Source: Hyphomicrobiales bacterium (GTDB taxonomy: Bacteria > Pseudomonadota > Alphaproteobacteria > Rhizobiales > Beijerinckiaceae). From it: DNA of 6,605 nt. Within the stretch, counting starts at the first letter, position 1, and each line of letters starts with the position of its first letter. A model generated the notes under the pieces. It was not told where the DNA came from. It ran no database searches and worked only from the letters and a program-made list of their open reading frames with translations. Shown piece after piece: positions 1 to 6,036 of the stretch. The stretch spans positions 1-6,605 of the forward strand of contig JAQGKN010000167.1 of the NCBI GenBank assembly GCA_028290085.1, given 5' to 3'. Position numbers and translations under genes: made by a program.

Positions 1-1
1 C

Positions 2-349
2 GATCTCGGCACGGTCGTGAAATATTCGCTCGAGCCCGGCGTCAGCACGGCTTCCTTCGCGGTCGTCATGAACCCGGCGAAATTCACCTCGCTTCCCGCC
101 GACCTGCAGGCCCTTATCGAAAAGACCACCGGCCCCGCGATGGCGGAAAAGTTTGGTGCCGCCTTCGACGAGAACGAAAAAGCCGGGCGCGCCTACATGC
201 AGGCCAAAAACGTGCAGATCACCACGATGCCCGACGCCGAGCTGAAAGCTGTGAAGGGCCTGCTGACTCCCATCGTCGACAAGGCGGTGGAACCGCTCGA
301 AAAGGCCGGCAAGCCGGGCCGCAAGTTCCTCGACGCCTACACGAAATGA
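2..349 (+). CDS. TRAP transporter substrate-binding protein, DctP type (3' part only)
   Basis: This is the last 115 codons of a periplasmic solute-binding protein of the DctP family, which captures a carboxylate-type ligand and delivers it to the QM membrane subunits. The 5' end lies outside the window. The frame is open from base 2, so the GTG at 17 is an internal valine, not a start. The piece carries family-typical C-terminal features: a strand reading SFAVVMNPAKFTSLP, then LPADLQALIEKTTG, followed by a long charged amphipathic helical tail ending FLDAYTK. The ligand-contacting arginine typical of DctP proteins would lie upstream and cannot be checked. The dctQ and dctM genes directly downstream strongly support the call. 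The ligand is unknown, though the downstream enzymes suggest an organic acid. Confidence 0.88.
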   Translation, partial: DLGTVVKYSLEPGVSTASFAVVMNPAKFTSLPADLQALIEKTTGPAMAEKFGAAFDENEKAGRAYMQAKNVQITTMPDAELKAVKGLLTPIVDKAVEPLEKAGKPGRKFLDAYTK

Positions 350-356
350 TCAAGAG

Positions 357-381
357 AAGGCCGGCCCTCGTGGCCGGCCTT
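357..381 (+). terminator. Perfect hairpin between the binding-protein and dctQ genes (attenuator or partial terminator)
   Basis: AAGGCCGGCC (357-366) and GGCCGGCCTT (372-381) form a perfect 10-bp stem with a 5-base loop, CTCGT, starting 7 bases after the stop codon at 347-349. Only three T residues (380-382) end the structure, so it is a weak intrinsic terminator at best. Its position between an abundant periplasmic protein gene and the membrane-subunit genes fits a role in 3'-end protection or partial termination, so that more binding protein than permease is made. That role is inferred from other transporter operons and is not shown here. Confidence 0.7.
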
Positions 382-396
382 TCGTGACACTGCGTT

Positions 397-402
397 GGGG
401 GA
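397..402 (+). promoter_or_regulatory. Ribosome binding site that sets the dctQ start at 408
   Basis: GGGGGA at 397-402 lies 5 bases before ATG 408. The in-frame GTG at 384 has no comparable site because the terminator-like stem precedes it, so 408 is preferred. Confidence 0.65.
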
Positions 403-407
403 CGAGC

Positions 408-914
408 ATGGCCGACACAAACCCCATCCGGGGCATCGCCGAAAAACTGAAGAACGCGCAGCTGAAACTCGCCATGCTGGCGCTGGGCGTCATGATGATG
501 GTGACCGTTCTCGACGTCACCTTGCGCTATGTCTTCGGCACGCCGATCCACGGCTCCTACGACATCGTCGAGGCGAGTCTTGTCGTCTTCGTATTTCACG
601 GGCTCGCCGCCTGCTTCTTCGCGCGGCAGAACATCGTCATCGACCTCATCGATTCCGTCGTCAGCGACCGCGTCGCGACGATCCTGATCCGCATCTCCGA
701 TGTCGTGACAGTGCTGCTGCTCGCCCTCATCATCTGGGCCATGGCCTCGCCGGCGCATCAGGCCTTCGAATACGGCGACCGCAAGCTCGAACTCGGGATG
801 CAGATCTGGATTCTCTGGGCCATCGCCATCGCCGGACTCGTCGGCACGCTGTTTTGCGCGATCGGCGCCATGTTCCAGCCTGTCACCAGACATCACGGGG
901 GGGAACGCCTGTGA
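408..914 (+). CDS. dctQ: TRAP transporter small permease subunit (DctQ family)
   Basis: A 168-residue inner-membrane protein, normal length for the small TRAP subunit, which pairs with the large subunit and helps dock the binding protein. Four hydrophobic segments are visible: about residues 21-42, 55-73, 92-114 and 131-155. The family signature falls between the first two, with the motif VTLRYVFGTPIHGSYDIVE (canonical RYVFG-P--W/S-E). The ATG at 408 follows a good ribosome site. A longer GTG start at 384 would begin two bases after the preceding hairpin stem and is less likely. The gene ends in HHGGERL, with the stop at 912-914 overlapping the dctM start (GTGA), which points to translational coupling. 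dctQ is used here as a family name; the substrate is not necessarily a C4-dicarboxylate. Confidence 0.9.
   Translation: MADTNPIRGIAEKLKNAQLKLAMLALGVMMMVTVLDVTLRYVFGTPIHGSYDIVEASLVVFVFHGLAACFFARQNIVIDLIDSVVSDRVATILIRISDVVTVLLLALIIWAMASPAHQAFEYGDRKLELGMQIWILWAIAIAGLVGTLFCAIGAMFQPVTRHHGGERL
897..903 (+). promoter_or_regulatory. G7 tract acting as the dctM ribosome binding site inside dctQ
   Basis: A run of seven G at 897-903, followed by AA, lies 7 bases before the GTG start of dctM at 911. It encodes Gly-Gly and the first base of a Glu codon near the C terminus of DctQ. It is the only purine-rich site near the dctM start, so it decides that start. The homopolymer could also be a slippage site (see findings). 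Confidence 0.6.
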
Positions 915-2215
915 GCGCCCAATGGATTGGCGCCATCGGCGTCGGCTGCCTCTTCTTGCTGCTGTTCCTGCGGGTGCCCGTCTGGGCGGCGCTGGTGCTG
1001 GTGGGCTTCGTCGGCAACACGGTCGTGGGTGGCTGGTCCAGCGCCTTCGCCATTCTCGGCACGACACCTTTCGACACGTCCTCGGCCTACACGCTTTCGG
1101 TGATCCCGCTGTTCATCCTGATGGGCGACGTGGCCTCTTCGACACGGCTCTCGGCGGATCTCTTCAATGCCGCTCGCGTGCTGTTGTCTGGAATACGCGG
1201 AGGCCTGTCGGTGGCCGCCATCGGCGCCTCCGCTTGCTTCGGTGCGGTCTGCGGCTCGTCCATTGCAACGGCCGCCACGATGACGCGCATCGCTCTTCCC
1301 GAGATGCGCAAGGCCGGCTATGACGACGGCCTCGCGACCGGCTCCATCGCTGCGGGCGGCAGCCTCGGCATTCTCATCCCGCCCTCGATCATCCTCGTGA
1401 TCTACGCGGCCATCGCCGAGCAATCGGTGCCCAAGCTTTTTGCGGCAGCGCTGATACCAGGACTCGTGCTCACCGCCATCTACATTGCGGTGGCGCTCGT
1501 GGTCGCTCACCTCAAGCCCGAATATGCGCCGACCGTCGAGAACGTGACGTGGCGCGAACGGCTGAACGCGCTGCGCCAGCCCTGGCAATTCCTGCTTCTC
1601 TTCATCGCCACCATCGGCGGCATTTACGCAGGCATTTTCAGCCCGACAGAAGCAGCCGCGGTAGGTGCCTTCGGCGCCATTCTGCTCGGCCTCATCGGTC
1701 GGCGTCTCGGCGTCAAGCAGCTGATGAGTGCGGTGGAAGGCTCGGTCATCACCAGCGCTCTTCTCTTTGCCATCGTCATCGGCGCGACGCTCTTTGCCTA
1801 TTTCATCGTGCAGACGCAATTGCCACTGCTGCTGGCGCAGGCCGCCAAATCGCTGGAGCTTCCCGGCCTCGCCGTGATGGCGCTCATCATCGTTGCCTAC
1901 GTCGTGATCGGCTGCTTTCTCGAAGGCATAGGCATGGTCCTCATCACCGTGCCCGTCTTCCTGCCGCTCGTCGTGCAATATGGCTACGATCCGATATGGT
2001 TTTCGATCATCGTCGTCATCGTCGTTGAACTCGGGTTGATTCATCCGCCCGTAGGCATGAACCTTTTCGTGATCCAGGCGCAGGTTCCCAACGTGAAGCT
2101 GACCTCGATCTATCGTGGCATCATGCCCTTCCTGATCGCGCCCTTCGTGCTCATCATTCTGCTTTTCATCTTCCCGGAACTGGCCCTTTGGCTGCCCAGG
2201 CGTCTTTACGGATAA
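911..2215 (+). CDS. dctM: TRAP transporter large permease subunit (DctM family)
   Basis: A 434-residue polytopic membrane protein, the ion-coupled transport channel of the TRAP system, at the usual family length. About 11-12 hydrophobic segments run from the N terminus (WIGAIGVGCLFLLLFLRVPV) to the C terminus (PFVLIILLFIFPELALWLP). Conserved motifs include PLFILMGDVASSTRLSADLF, the half-repeat GGSLGILIPPSIILVIYA and its counterpart ELGLIHPPVGMNLFVIQ. The two repeated GxxxPP-type hairpins are typical of the IT superfamily. The start chosen is GTG 911, overlapping the dctQ stop. The frame is open much further upstream (to 395), but that stretch is arginine/histidine-rich dctQ shadow without a membrane profile. 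Downstream genes follow with almost no spacing. Confidence 0.95.
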   Translation: MSAQWIGAIGVGCLFLLLFLRVPVWAALVLVGFVGNTVVGGWSSAFAILGTTPFDTSSAYTLSVIPLFILMGDVASSTRLSADLFNAARVLLSGIRGGLSVAAIGASACFGAVCGSSIATAATMTRIALPEMRKAGYDDGLATGSIAAGGSLGILIPPSIILVIYAAIAEQSVPKLFAAALIPGLVLTAIYIAVALVVAHLKPEYAPTVENVTWRERLNALRQPWQFLLLFIATIGGIYAGIFSPTEAAAVGAFGAILLGLIGRRLGVKQLMSAVEGSVITSALLFAIVIGATLFAYFIVQTQLPLLLAQAAKSLELPGLAVMALIIVAYVVIGCFLEGIGMVLITVPVFLPLVVQYGYDPIWFSIIVVIVVELGLIHPPVGMNLFVIQAQVPNVKLTSIYRGIMPFLIAPFVLIILLFIFPELALWLPRRLYG

Positions 2216-2221
2216 GGTCCG

Positions 2222-3166
2222 ATGACACTCCAGATTACAATCATCGAGGACGAGGCAGAGATTTACGCGGCGCGTCTGCAAGCCGAAATCCCGGGCATCA
2301 CAGTGCACGCGGGCCGCACCGAGGCGGAGGTTCTGCCTCATTGCGCGAGCTCACAGGTCATCATGGGCCTCGCGCAGTGCATCACCGAGCGCATGGTGGA
2401 TGAGGCCAAGGATCTGCGCTGGATCCAGGCGCTCACCACAGGCACCGATCCACTCATCATGATGCCGCGGATGCGCAAGGACGTGACGATCACCTCCGCG
2501 CGCGGCATCCATGGCCCGCAGATGTCGGAACTCGCGTTTTTCTACATGCTGAATTTTGCACGCGACATTCGCCACGTGCTCGATGACCAGCAGCGCAAGA
2601 TCTGGGATCGCCGCCCGCAGCGCCTGTTGCAGGAAAAGACCGTCGTGCTCGTCGGCATCGGCCTGATCTCGGAAGATCTGGCGCGCCGCTGCAAGGCCTT
2701 CGGCATGCATGTGATCGGCGTCAGCTCGGGCCGCACGAAGGTCGAAGGATTTGACGCAATCGTCACGCGCGAGCGCCTTGTGGAAGTGGCCGCGCGCGCG
2801 GATTTCCTGATCGCGATCCTGCCCTTCACGCGCGACACATTGAAGATCATCAGCGCCGAAGTTCTCAGAGCCATGCCCGCGCATGGCGTGTTCCTCAATC
2901 TCGCGCGCGGCCCCGTCGTCGATGAAGAGGCCCTTGTCGAGGTGCTGCGCGAGCGCCGCATCGCAGGCGCCGGGCTCGACACATTCGTCGAGGAACCCCT
3001 GCAGAATTCGAGCCCGCTCTGGTCCATGGACAACGTTCTGATGACGCCGCACATCGGCGGCATGGCCGAGAATTATGCCGAGCAGATCCTGCCCCTGCTC
3101 ATTCACAACGTGCGCGCCTTCGTGGAAGGCCGCATGTCCGATTTCCGGAACCTCGTTCGGGGCTGA
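2222..3166 (+). CDS. D-isomer-specific 2-hydroxyacid dehydrogenase (NAD(P)-dependent)
   Basis: A 314-residue cytoplasmic oxidoreductase interconverting a 2-keto acid and a D-2-hydroxyacid. The catalytic triad is readable: R229 in NLARGPVVDEE, E258 in DTFVEEPL and H277 in TPHIGG. The substrate domain covers about residues 1-100 plus the C-terminal end, and the Rossmann domain about 105-280. The nucleotide loop reads VGIGLISEDLARR (G145, G147), with Ser150 where the third glycine of GxGxxG usually sits. The end of the second strand reads VSSGRTK with no acidic residue, which favours NADP(H) over NAD(H); that is inference. The ATG lies 6 bases after the dctM stop, preceded by AAGG. Its role in this operon could be reducing a keto acid produced by, or oxidising a hydroxyacid imported for, the neighbouring enzymes. 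Substrate specificity (glyoxylate/hydroxypyruvate, phenylpyruvate or other) is not determinable. Confidence 0.9.
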   Translation: MTLQITIIEDEAEIYAARLQAEIPGITVHAGRTEAEVLPHCASSQVIMGLAQCITERMVDEAKDLRWIQALTTGTDPLIMMPRMRKDVTITSARGIHGPQMSELAFFYMLNFARDIRHVLDDQQRKIWDRRPQRLLQEKTVVLVGIGLISEDLARRCKAFGMHVIGVSSGRTKVEGFDAIVTRERLVEVAARADFLIAILPFTRDTLKIISAEVLRAMPAHGVFLNLARGPVVDEEALVEVLRERRIAGAGLDTFVEEPLQNSSPLWSMDNVLMTPHIGGMAENYAEQILPLLIHNVRAFVEGRMSDFRNLVRG

Positions 3167-3169
3167 CCC

Positions 3170-4360
3170 ATGACCGATCACCCGCGCATCCTCACGCGCA
3201 TCTCAGACGCCGAACTGGACCGCCGCTGGCAGGCACTTCGGGCGCTGATGGCGGAACAGAAGCTCGACGCGCTCGTCGTTCAGGCCACCAACGACTGGCT
3301 CGGCGGCGGCGTGAAATGGTTCACCGATATCCCCGCCAACAACGGCTATCCGCGCACCGTCCTGTTCTACGCGCGCGACCTGATGACCGTGGTCGAGATG
3401 GGACCCTTCGGCGGGCGCCGCGTGCTGGAAGGCAAGGACGAGATCCATCGCGGCGTCGGCACGATTCTGACGACGCCCTCCTTCCCTTCGATCGACTACA
3501 CGATCCCCTACGACGCCGATCTCGCTGTCACGGACCTGAAGGCGCACGGCGCAAAGCGCGTCGGCCTCGTCAATCCGGCAGGCTTTCTGGCCGCTTTCGA
3601 CAAGCGTCTGCGCGAAGGCCTCGACGAGGCGGCGCTGGTCGATGTGACCGATGCGGTCGAGATGCTGAAGGCGATCAAAAGCCCCGAAGAACAGGCGCTC
3701 ATCCGCCGCGTCGCCACGCTTCAGGACGACGTCTTCGCCGCCGTCTGCGCCTTCATTAAGCCGGGCCTGAGCGACATCGACGTGACCTCGCACGCCCAGC
3801 ACGTGGCGCAAAAGCTCGGCAGCGAGCAGGGCATCTTCCTCGGCGCGTCGGCGAAGATCGGCGTCCGCTCGGGCTTCATGGGCCGCCACTTCCAGAACCG
3901 CACACTGGAGGCGGGTGACCACCTGTCGCTGCTGATCGAGGTCAACGGCCCCGGGGGCTTCTACACCGAGATCGCTCGCACGCTCTGTCTCGGCAAGGCC
4001 TCGCAGGAATTGCTCGACGGTTTCGCCGCTGTGAAGGCCGCGCAGGACCACACGCTGGCGCTAATCCGGCCGGGCATGCCAGCTCGCGAGATCGCGGAAG
4101 CGCACGACACCTACATGATCGCACACGCGATGCCTCCGGAGATCCGGCTCTATTCGCATGGGCAGGGCTACGACATGGTCGAGCGCCCGCTGATCCGCCG
4201 CGACGAGACGATGAGCATCGCCGAGGGCATGAATCTCGCGGTCCATCCGGGCTTCGAGACCTACTCCATCTTCGCGGTCATCTGCGACAATTACATCGTC
4301 GGCGCGCACGGGCCCGGCCCCTGCCTGCACGCCACCGCCAAAAAGATCTTTGAAGTCTGA
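3170..4360 (+). CDS. M24 / creatinase-fold (Xaa-Pro peptidase-like) hydrolase with altered metal ligands
   Basis: A 396-residue protein with a creatinase-type N-terminal domain (about 15-160) and a pita-bread M24 domain (about 175-385). This architecture is shared by Xaa-Pro peptidases, creatinase and the DMSP lyase DddP. The five canonical metal positions D, D, H, E, E align here with E257 (LLIEVNG), E267 (YTEIARTL), H330 (SHGQGYD), H359 (AVHPGFE) and D373 (ICDNYIV). Only the first histidine is unchanged, but every position still holds a residue able to bind metal. The second active-site histidine of aminopeptidases (in the VHE motif) is V338. A classical aminopeptidase role is therefore doubtful, and hydrolysis of another C-N or related bond in a small imported compound is a reasonable alternative. 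There is no signal peptide, so it is cytoplasmic. The ATG lies 3 bases after the dehydrogenase stop, indicating co-translation. The family is well supported; the function is not. Confidence 0.85.
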   Translation: MTDHPRILTRISDAELDRRWQALRALMAEQKLDALVVQATNDWLGGGVKWFTDIPANNGYPRTVLFYARDLMTVVEMGPFGGRRVLEGKDEIHRGVGTILTTPSFPSIDYTIPYDADLAVTDLKAHGAKRVGLVNPAGFLAAFDKRLREGLDEAALVDVTDAVEMLKAIKSPEEQALIRRVATLQDDVFAAVCAFIKPGLSDIDVTSHAQHVAQKLGSEQGIFLGASAKIGVRSGFMGRHFQNRTLEAGDHLSLLIEVNGPGGFYTEIARTLCLGKASQELLDGFAAVKAAQDHTLALIRPGMPAREIAEAHDTYMIAHAMPPEIRLYSHGQGYDMVERPLIRRDETMSIAEGMNLAVHPGFETYSIFAVICDNYIVGAHGPGPCLHATAKKIFEV

Positions 4361-4374
4361 AAGGACGACGCCCC

Positions 4375-5343
4375 ATGACCATCAAGAAAATCGCCCTCGA
4401 AGAGCACTTCATGGCGCCCGATTTCGTCGACTACTGGGCCTCGACCTTGGTCAACATCAGCCCGGATCTCTCGGGCAAGGCTCTGGTCGCGCTTTCGGAT
4501 TTCGGCGACCGCCGCCTCGATGAAATGGATCGTCACGGCATCGAATTCGCGGTGCTGGCGCTGGCGGGTCCCGGCGTCCAGATCGAGCGCGACGAGGCCC
4601 TCGCCATGCGACGCGCGACCGAGGTGAACGATTTTCTGTGCGCCGAAATCGCCAAGCAGCCAAAGCGCTATGGCGGCCTCGCCCATCTGGCCATGCAGAA
4701 CCCAAAGCGGGCAGCTGACGAACTCGAGCGCTGTGTGACCCAGCTCGGCTTCTCCGGCGCCATGGTCAACGGCTCGACCAACGGCGTCTATCTGGACCAT
4801 GACAGCAACGAGGTATTCTGGGAGCGCGCTGCCGCACTCGGCGCACCGCTCTACATCCATCCGAACAATCCGGTGGATACGCCGGCCTTGTATGACGGCC
4901 ATTCCGAGCTCTGGGGTCCCGTCTGGAGTTGGGGCGTGGAAACGGCGACGCATGCCCTGCGCCTCGTTTTCTCCGGCGTGTTCGAGCGCCATCCGGGCGC
5001 GACGCTCATCCTCGGCCATATGGGCGAGGCCATCCCCTTCCAGCTCTGGCGCCTCGACAGCCGCTGGGAAATCGCCAATCGCAAGGGCCGCACGCTGAAA
5101 CGGCCGCCGAGCGAATATATCCGCGACAATATCGTGGTCACGACCTCCGGCGTCTGTTCCGCCGAACCGCTGCATTGCGCCCTCTCCGCGCTCGGGACGG
5201 ACAAGGTGATGTTTTCCGCCGATTACCCGTTCGAACGCACGCAGGAAGCCGCCCATTTCATCGAGACCGTCGACATTTCCGAGGACGTGCGCGCCCAGGT
5301 CTGCTGGGACAATGCGAAGCGAATCCTGAAGCTCCATCTCTGA
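4375..5343 (+). CDS. Amidohydrolase-2 family protein, γ-resorcylate / 2,3-dihydroxybenzoate decarboxylase-like
   Basis: A 322-residue TIM-barrel metalloenzyme of the amidohydrolase superfamily (ACMSD/decarboxylase branch), of the usual length. Residues match the metal and acid/base positions known in γ-resorcylate decarboxylase: E9 and H11 in IALEEHF, H162 in LYIHPNNP, H215 in LGHMGE and D283 in FSADYPFE. R226 in QLWRLD corresponds to the carboxylate-binding arginine. Other branch-typical stretches are MVNGSTNG, ETATHALRL and ITTSG-like VVTTSG. These enzymes remove CO2 non-oxidatively from hydroxybenzoates or related acids; some relatives are hydrolases. From memory the overall pattern is closest to the decarboxylases, so that is the preferred reading, but the substrate is unknown. 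AAGGA at 4361-4365 serves the ATG, 14 bases after the preceding stop. It is the last gene of the TRAP operon. Confidence 0.85.
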   Translation: MTIKKIALEEHFMAPDFVDYWASTLVNISPDLSGKALVALSDFGDRRLDEMDRHGIEFAVLALAGPGVQIERDEALAMRRATEVNDFLCAEIAKQPKRYGGLAHLAMQNPKRAADELERCVTQLGFSGAMVNGSTNGVYLDHDSNEVFWERAAALGAPLYIHPNNPVDTPALYDGHSELWGPVWSWGVETATHALRLVFSGVFERHPGATLILGHMGEAIPFQLWRLDSRWEIANRKGRTLKRPPSEYIRDNIVVTTSGVCSAEPLHCALSALGTDKVMFSADYPFERTQEAAHFIETVDISEDVRAQVCWDNAKRILKLHL

Positions 5344-5369
5344 GGGTCCACAAATACTTCAGATACTTC

Positions 5370-5404
5370 GCAACATTTGCTGCGCAAGCTGTGCCGTATG
5401 TTGC
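5370..5404. repeat. Inverted repeat downstream of the amidohydrolase gene
   Basis: GCAACAT (5370-5376) pairs with ATGTTGC (5398-5404). Between them sits a small inner repeat, TTGC-TGC-GCAA (5377-5387). Just upstream, ATACTTC occurs twice (5354-5360 and 5363-5369). There is no T-tract. It could be a Rho-dependent or RNA-stability structure at the operon end, or a regulator site for the next gene; neither is shown. Confidence 0.35.
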
Positions 5405-5433
5405 AGCGCCCGCACTGCTCCAATAAGGTCCAG

Positions 5434-5461
5434 CTTCCGGTGGTCTCGCAGCCACCGGAGG
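5434..5461. terminator. Stem-loop in the gap after the TRAP operon
   Basis: TCCGGTGG (5436-5443) and CCACCGGA (5452-5459) form an 8-bp perfect stem with an 8-base loop. A T-G and a C-G pair extend it to 10 bp. No run of T follows on either strand, so it is not a classic intrinsic terminator. It may mark the transcript end or act as a 5'-leader structure of the small gene at 5530. Apart from this and the repeat at 5370-5404, I see nothing definite in the gap; no promoter is convincing. Confidence 0.4.
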
Positions 5462-5529
5462 CCGATGTCTCGGGCGCTCACACGCCTCGACGTCCGCTGT
5501 GATCGCAACCGAGACATTCAGGATATCCC

Positions 5530-5901
5530 ATGCGCAAGCTGCTTTTCATCACGTCCCTTCTCGCCGCGTCTGTTGCCTCCAGCCTCGCGCTCGCGGCCGC
5601 CAAGCAGGACTTTCAGATCGTCAATTCGACGGGCTACCAGATCGATGAGGTCTATGTCAGCCCGGCCGACGCCGACAAATACGGCGATGACATCCTCGAC
5701 GACGATTCCATCCCGGACGGCGGCACCGTGAACGTGCATTTCTCGGGCGAGGGCGGCGCCTGCAAGTTCGACATCAAGGTCGTCTACGAGGACGAGGACG
5801 AGGACGAAGCCGAATTCCACAACGTCAATCTCTGCAGCGTCAGCAAGGTGACGCTGTTCTGGGATCGCAAGGCCGGTACCACGCGCGCTGTTGCCGACTG
5901 A
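5530..5901 (+). CDS. Small exported acidic protein of unknown function
   Basis: A 123-residue protein with a clear Sec signal peptide: MRK, a hydrophobic core (LLFITSLLAASVASSLAL) and cleavage probably near AAA-K25. The mature part begins FQIVNSTGYQIDEVYVSP, a beta-rich style seen in small secreted proteins of many Hyphomicrobiales (recalled, not searched). It contains two cysteines, C78 (GGACKF) and C102 (VNLCSVS), which could form a disulfide in the periplasm. There is a strongly acidic run at about residues 87-94, from a hexanucleotide GAGGAC repeated three times, and a second acidic patch YGDDILDDDS. No catalytic motif is visible. AGGA at 5520-5523 lies 6 bases before the ATG. It is 186 bases after the amidohydrolase and bounded by a hairpin downstream, so it is probably its own transcription unit. 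I do not recognise a function. Confidence 0.8.
   Translation: MRKLLFITSLLAASVASSLALAAAKQDFQIVNSTGYQIDEVYVSPADADKYGDDILDDDSIPDGGTVNVHFSGEGGACKFDIKVVYEDEDEDEAEFHNVNLCSVSKVTLFWDRKAGTTRAVAD
5788..5805 (+). repeat. Three tandem GAGGAC hexanucleotides inside the small exported protein gene
   Basis: GAGGAC occurs three times in register at 5788-5805, followed by GAA, encoding alternating Glu-Asp. Changes in copy number would keep the reading frame and only lengthen or shorten the acidic run. Confidence 0.7.
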
Positions 5902-5914
5902 TCCTGACGACACA

Positions 5915-5957
5915 AGCTGGCGGGTGAGGTCGTTGACGCCCCGCTCGCCAGCTATTT
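5915..5957 (+). terminator. Probable terminator after the small exported protein gene
   Basis: AGCTGGCG (5915-5922) pairs perfectly with CGCCAGCT (5946-5953). Four further pairs, including G-T wobbles, extend the stem inward to about 12 bp. It starts 13 bases after the stop at 5899-5901 and is followed by ATTT (5954-5957), a short and weak T-tract. Its position fits transcription ending for the upstream gene. Confidence 0.55.
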
Positions 5958-5985
5958 GGCGAAATCGACCGGACGTGCCTAAGAT
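5956..5985 (+). promoter_or_regulatory. Possible sigma-70-like promoter for the substrate-binding protein gene
   Basis: TTGGCG (5956-5961) and TAAGAT (5980-5985) are separated by 18 bases, directly after the terminator hairpin and about 50 bases before the gene. The match to the -10 consensus is only 4 of 6, so this is weak and rests partly on position. Confidence 0.25.
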
Positions 5986-6036
5986 CGCTGCAAAGAGACC
6001 CGCAAACAGGGCTCGGAGCAGGGAGTGAGCAGTCTG

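Noticed and set aside
17..19. GTG 17 as a start of the first gene
   Set aside because: The frame is open to the window edge and residues upstream continue the solute-binding protein; this is an internal valine.
384..407. Longer dctQ starting at GTG 384
   Set aside because: It begins two bases after a stable hairpin stem with no good ribosome site; ATG 408 has GGGGGA five bases upstream.
395..910. Upstream extension of the dctM reading frame across dctQ
   Set aside because: The frame is open, but its translation is arginine/histidine-rich shadow of dctQ with no membrane profile; dctM starts at GTG 911 with a ribosome site.
893..2341. Long minus-strand open frame opposite dctM
   Set aside because: The product is rich in Arg, His, Asp and Glu with no recognisable domain, and mirrors the biased codons of dctM; GC-rich artefact.
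4291..5337. Long minus-strand open frame opposite the amidohydrolase gene
   Set aside because: It exactly shadows a gene with all family active-site residues on the + strand and shows no domain of its own.
5401..5427. TTGCAG / AATAAG as a promoter for the gene at 5530
   Set aside because: The 15-base spacer is short and the -10 match partial; it overlaps repeat structure and is not better than chance.
5465..5731. Open frame overlapping the small exported protein in another frame
   Set aside because: It has a Ser/Arg/Thr-rich composition and no ribosome site, whereas the frame at 5530 has a signal peptide and AGGA.
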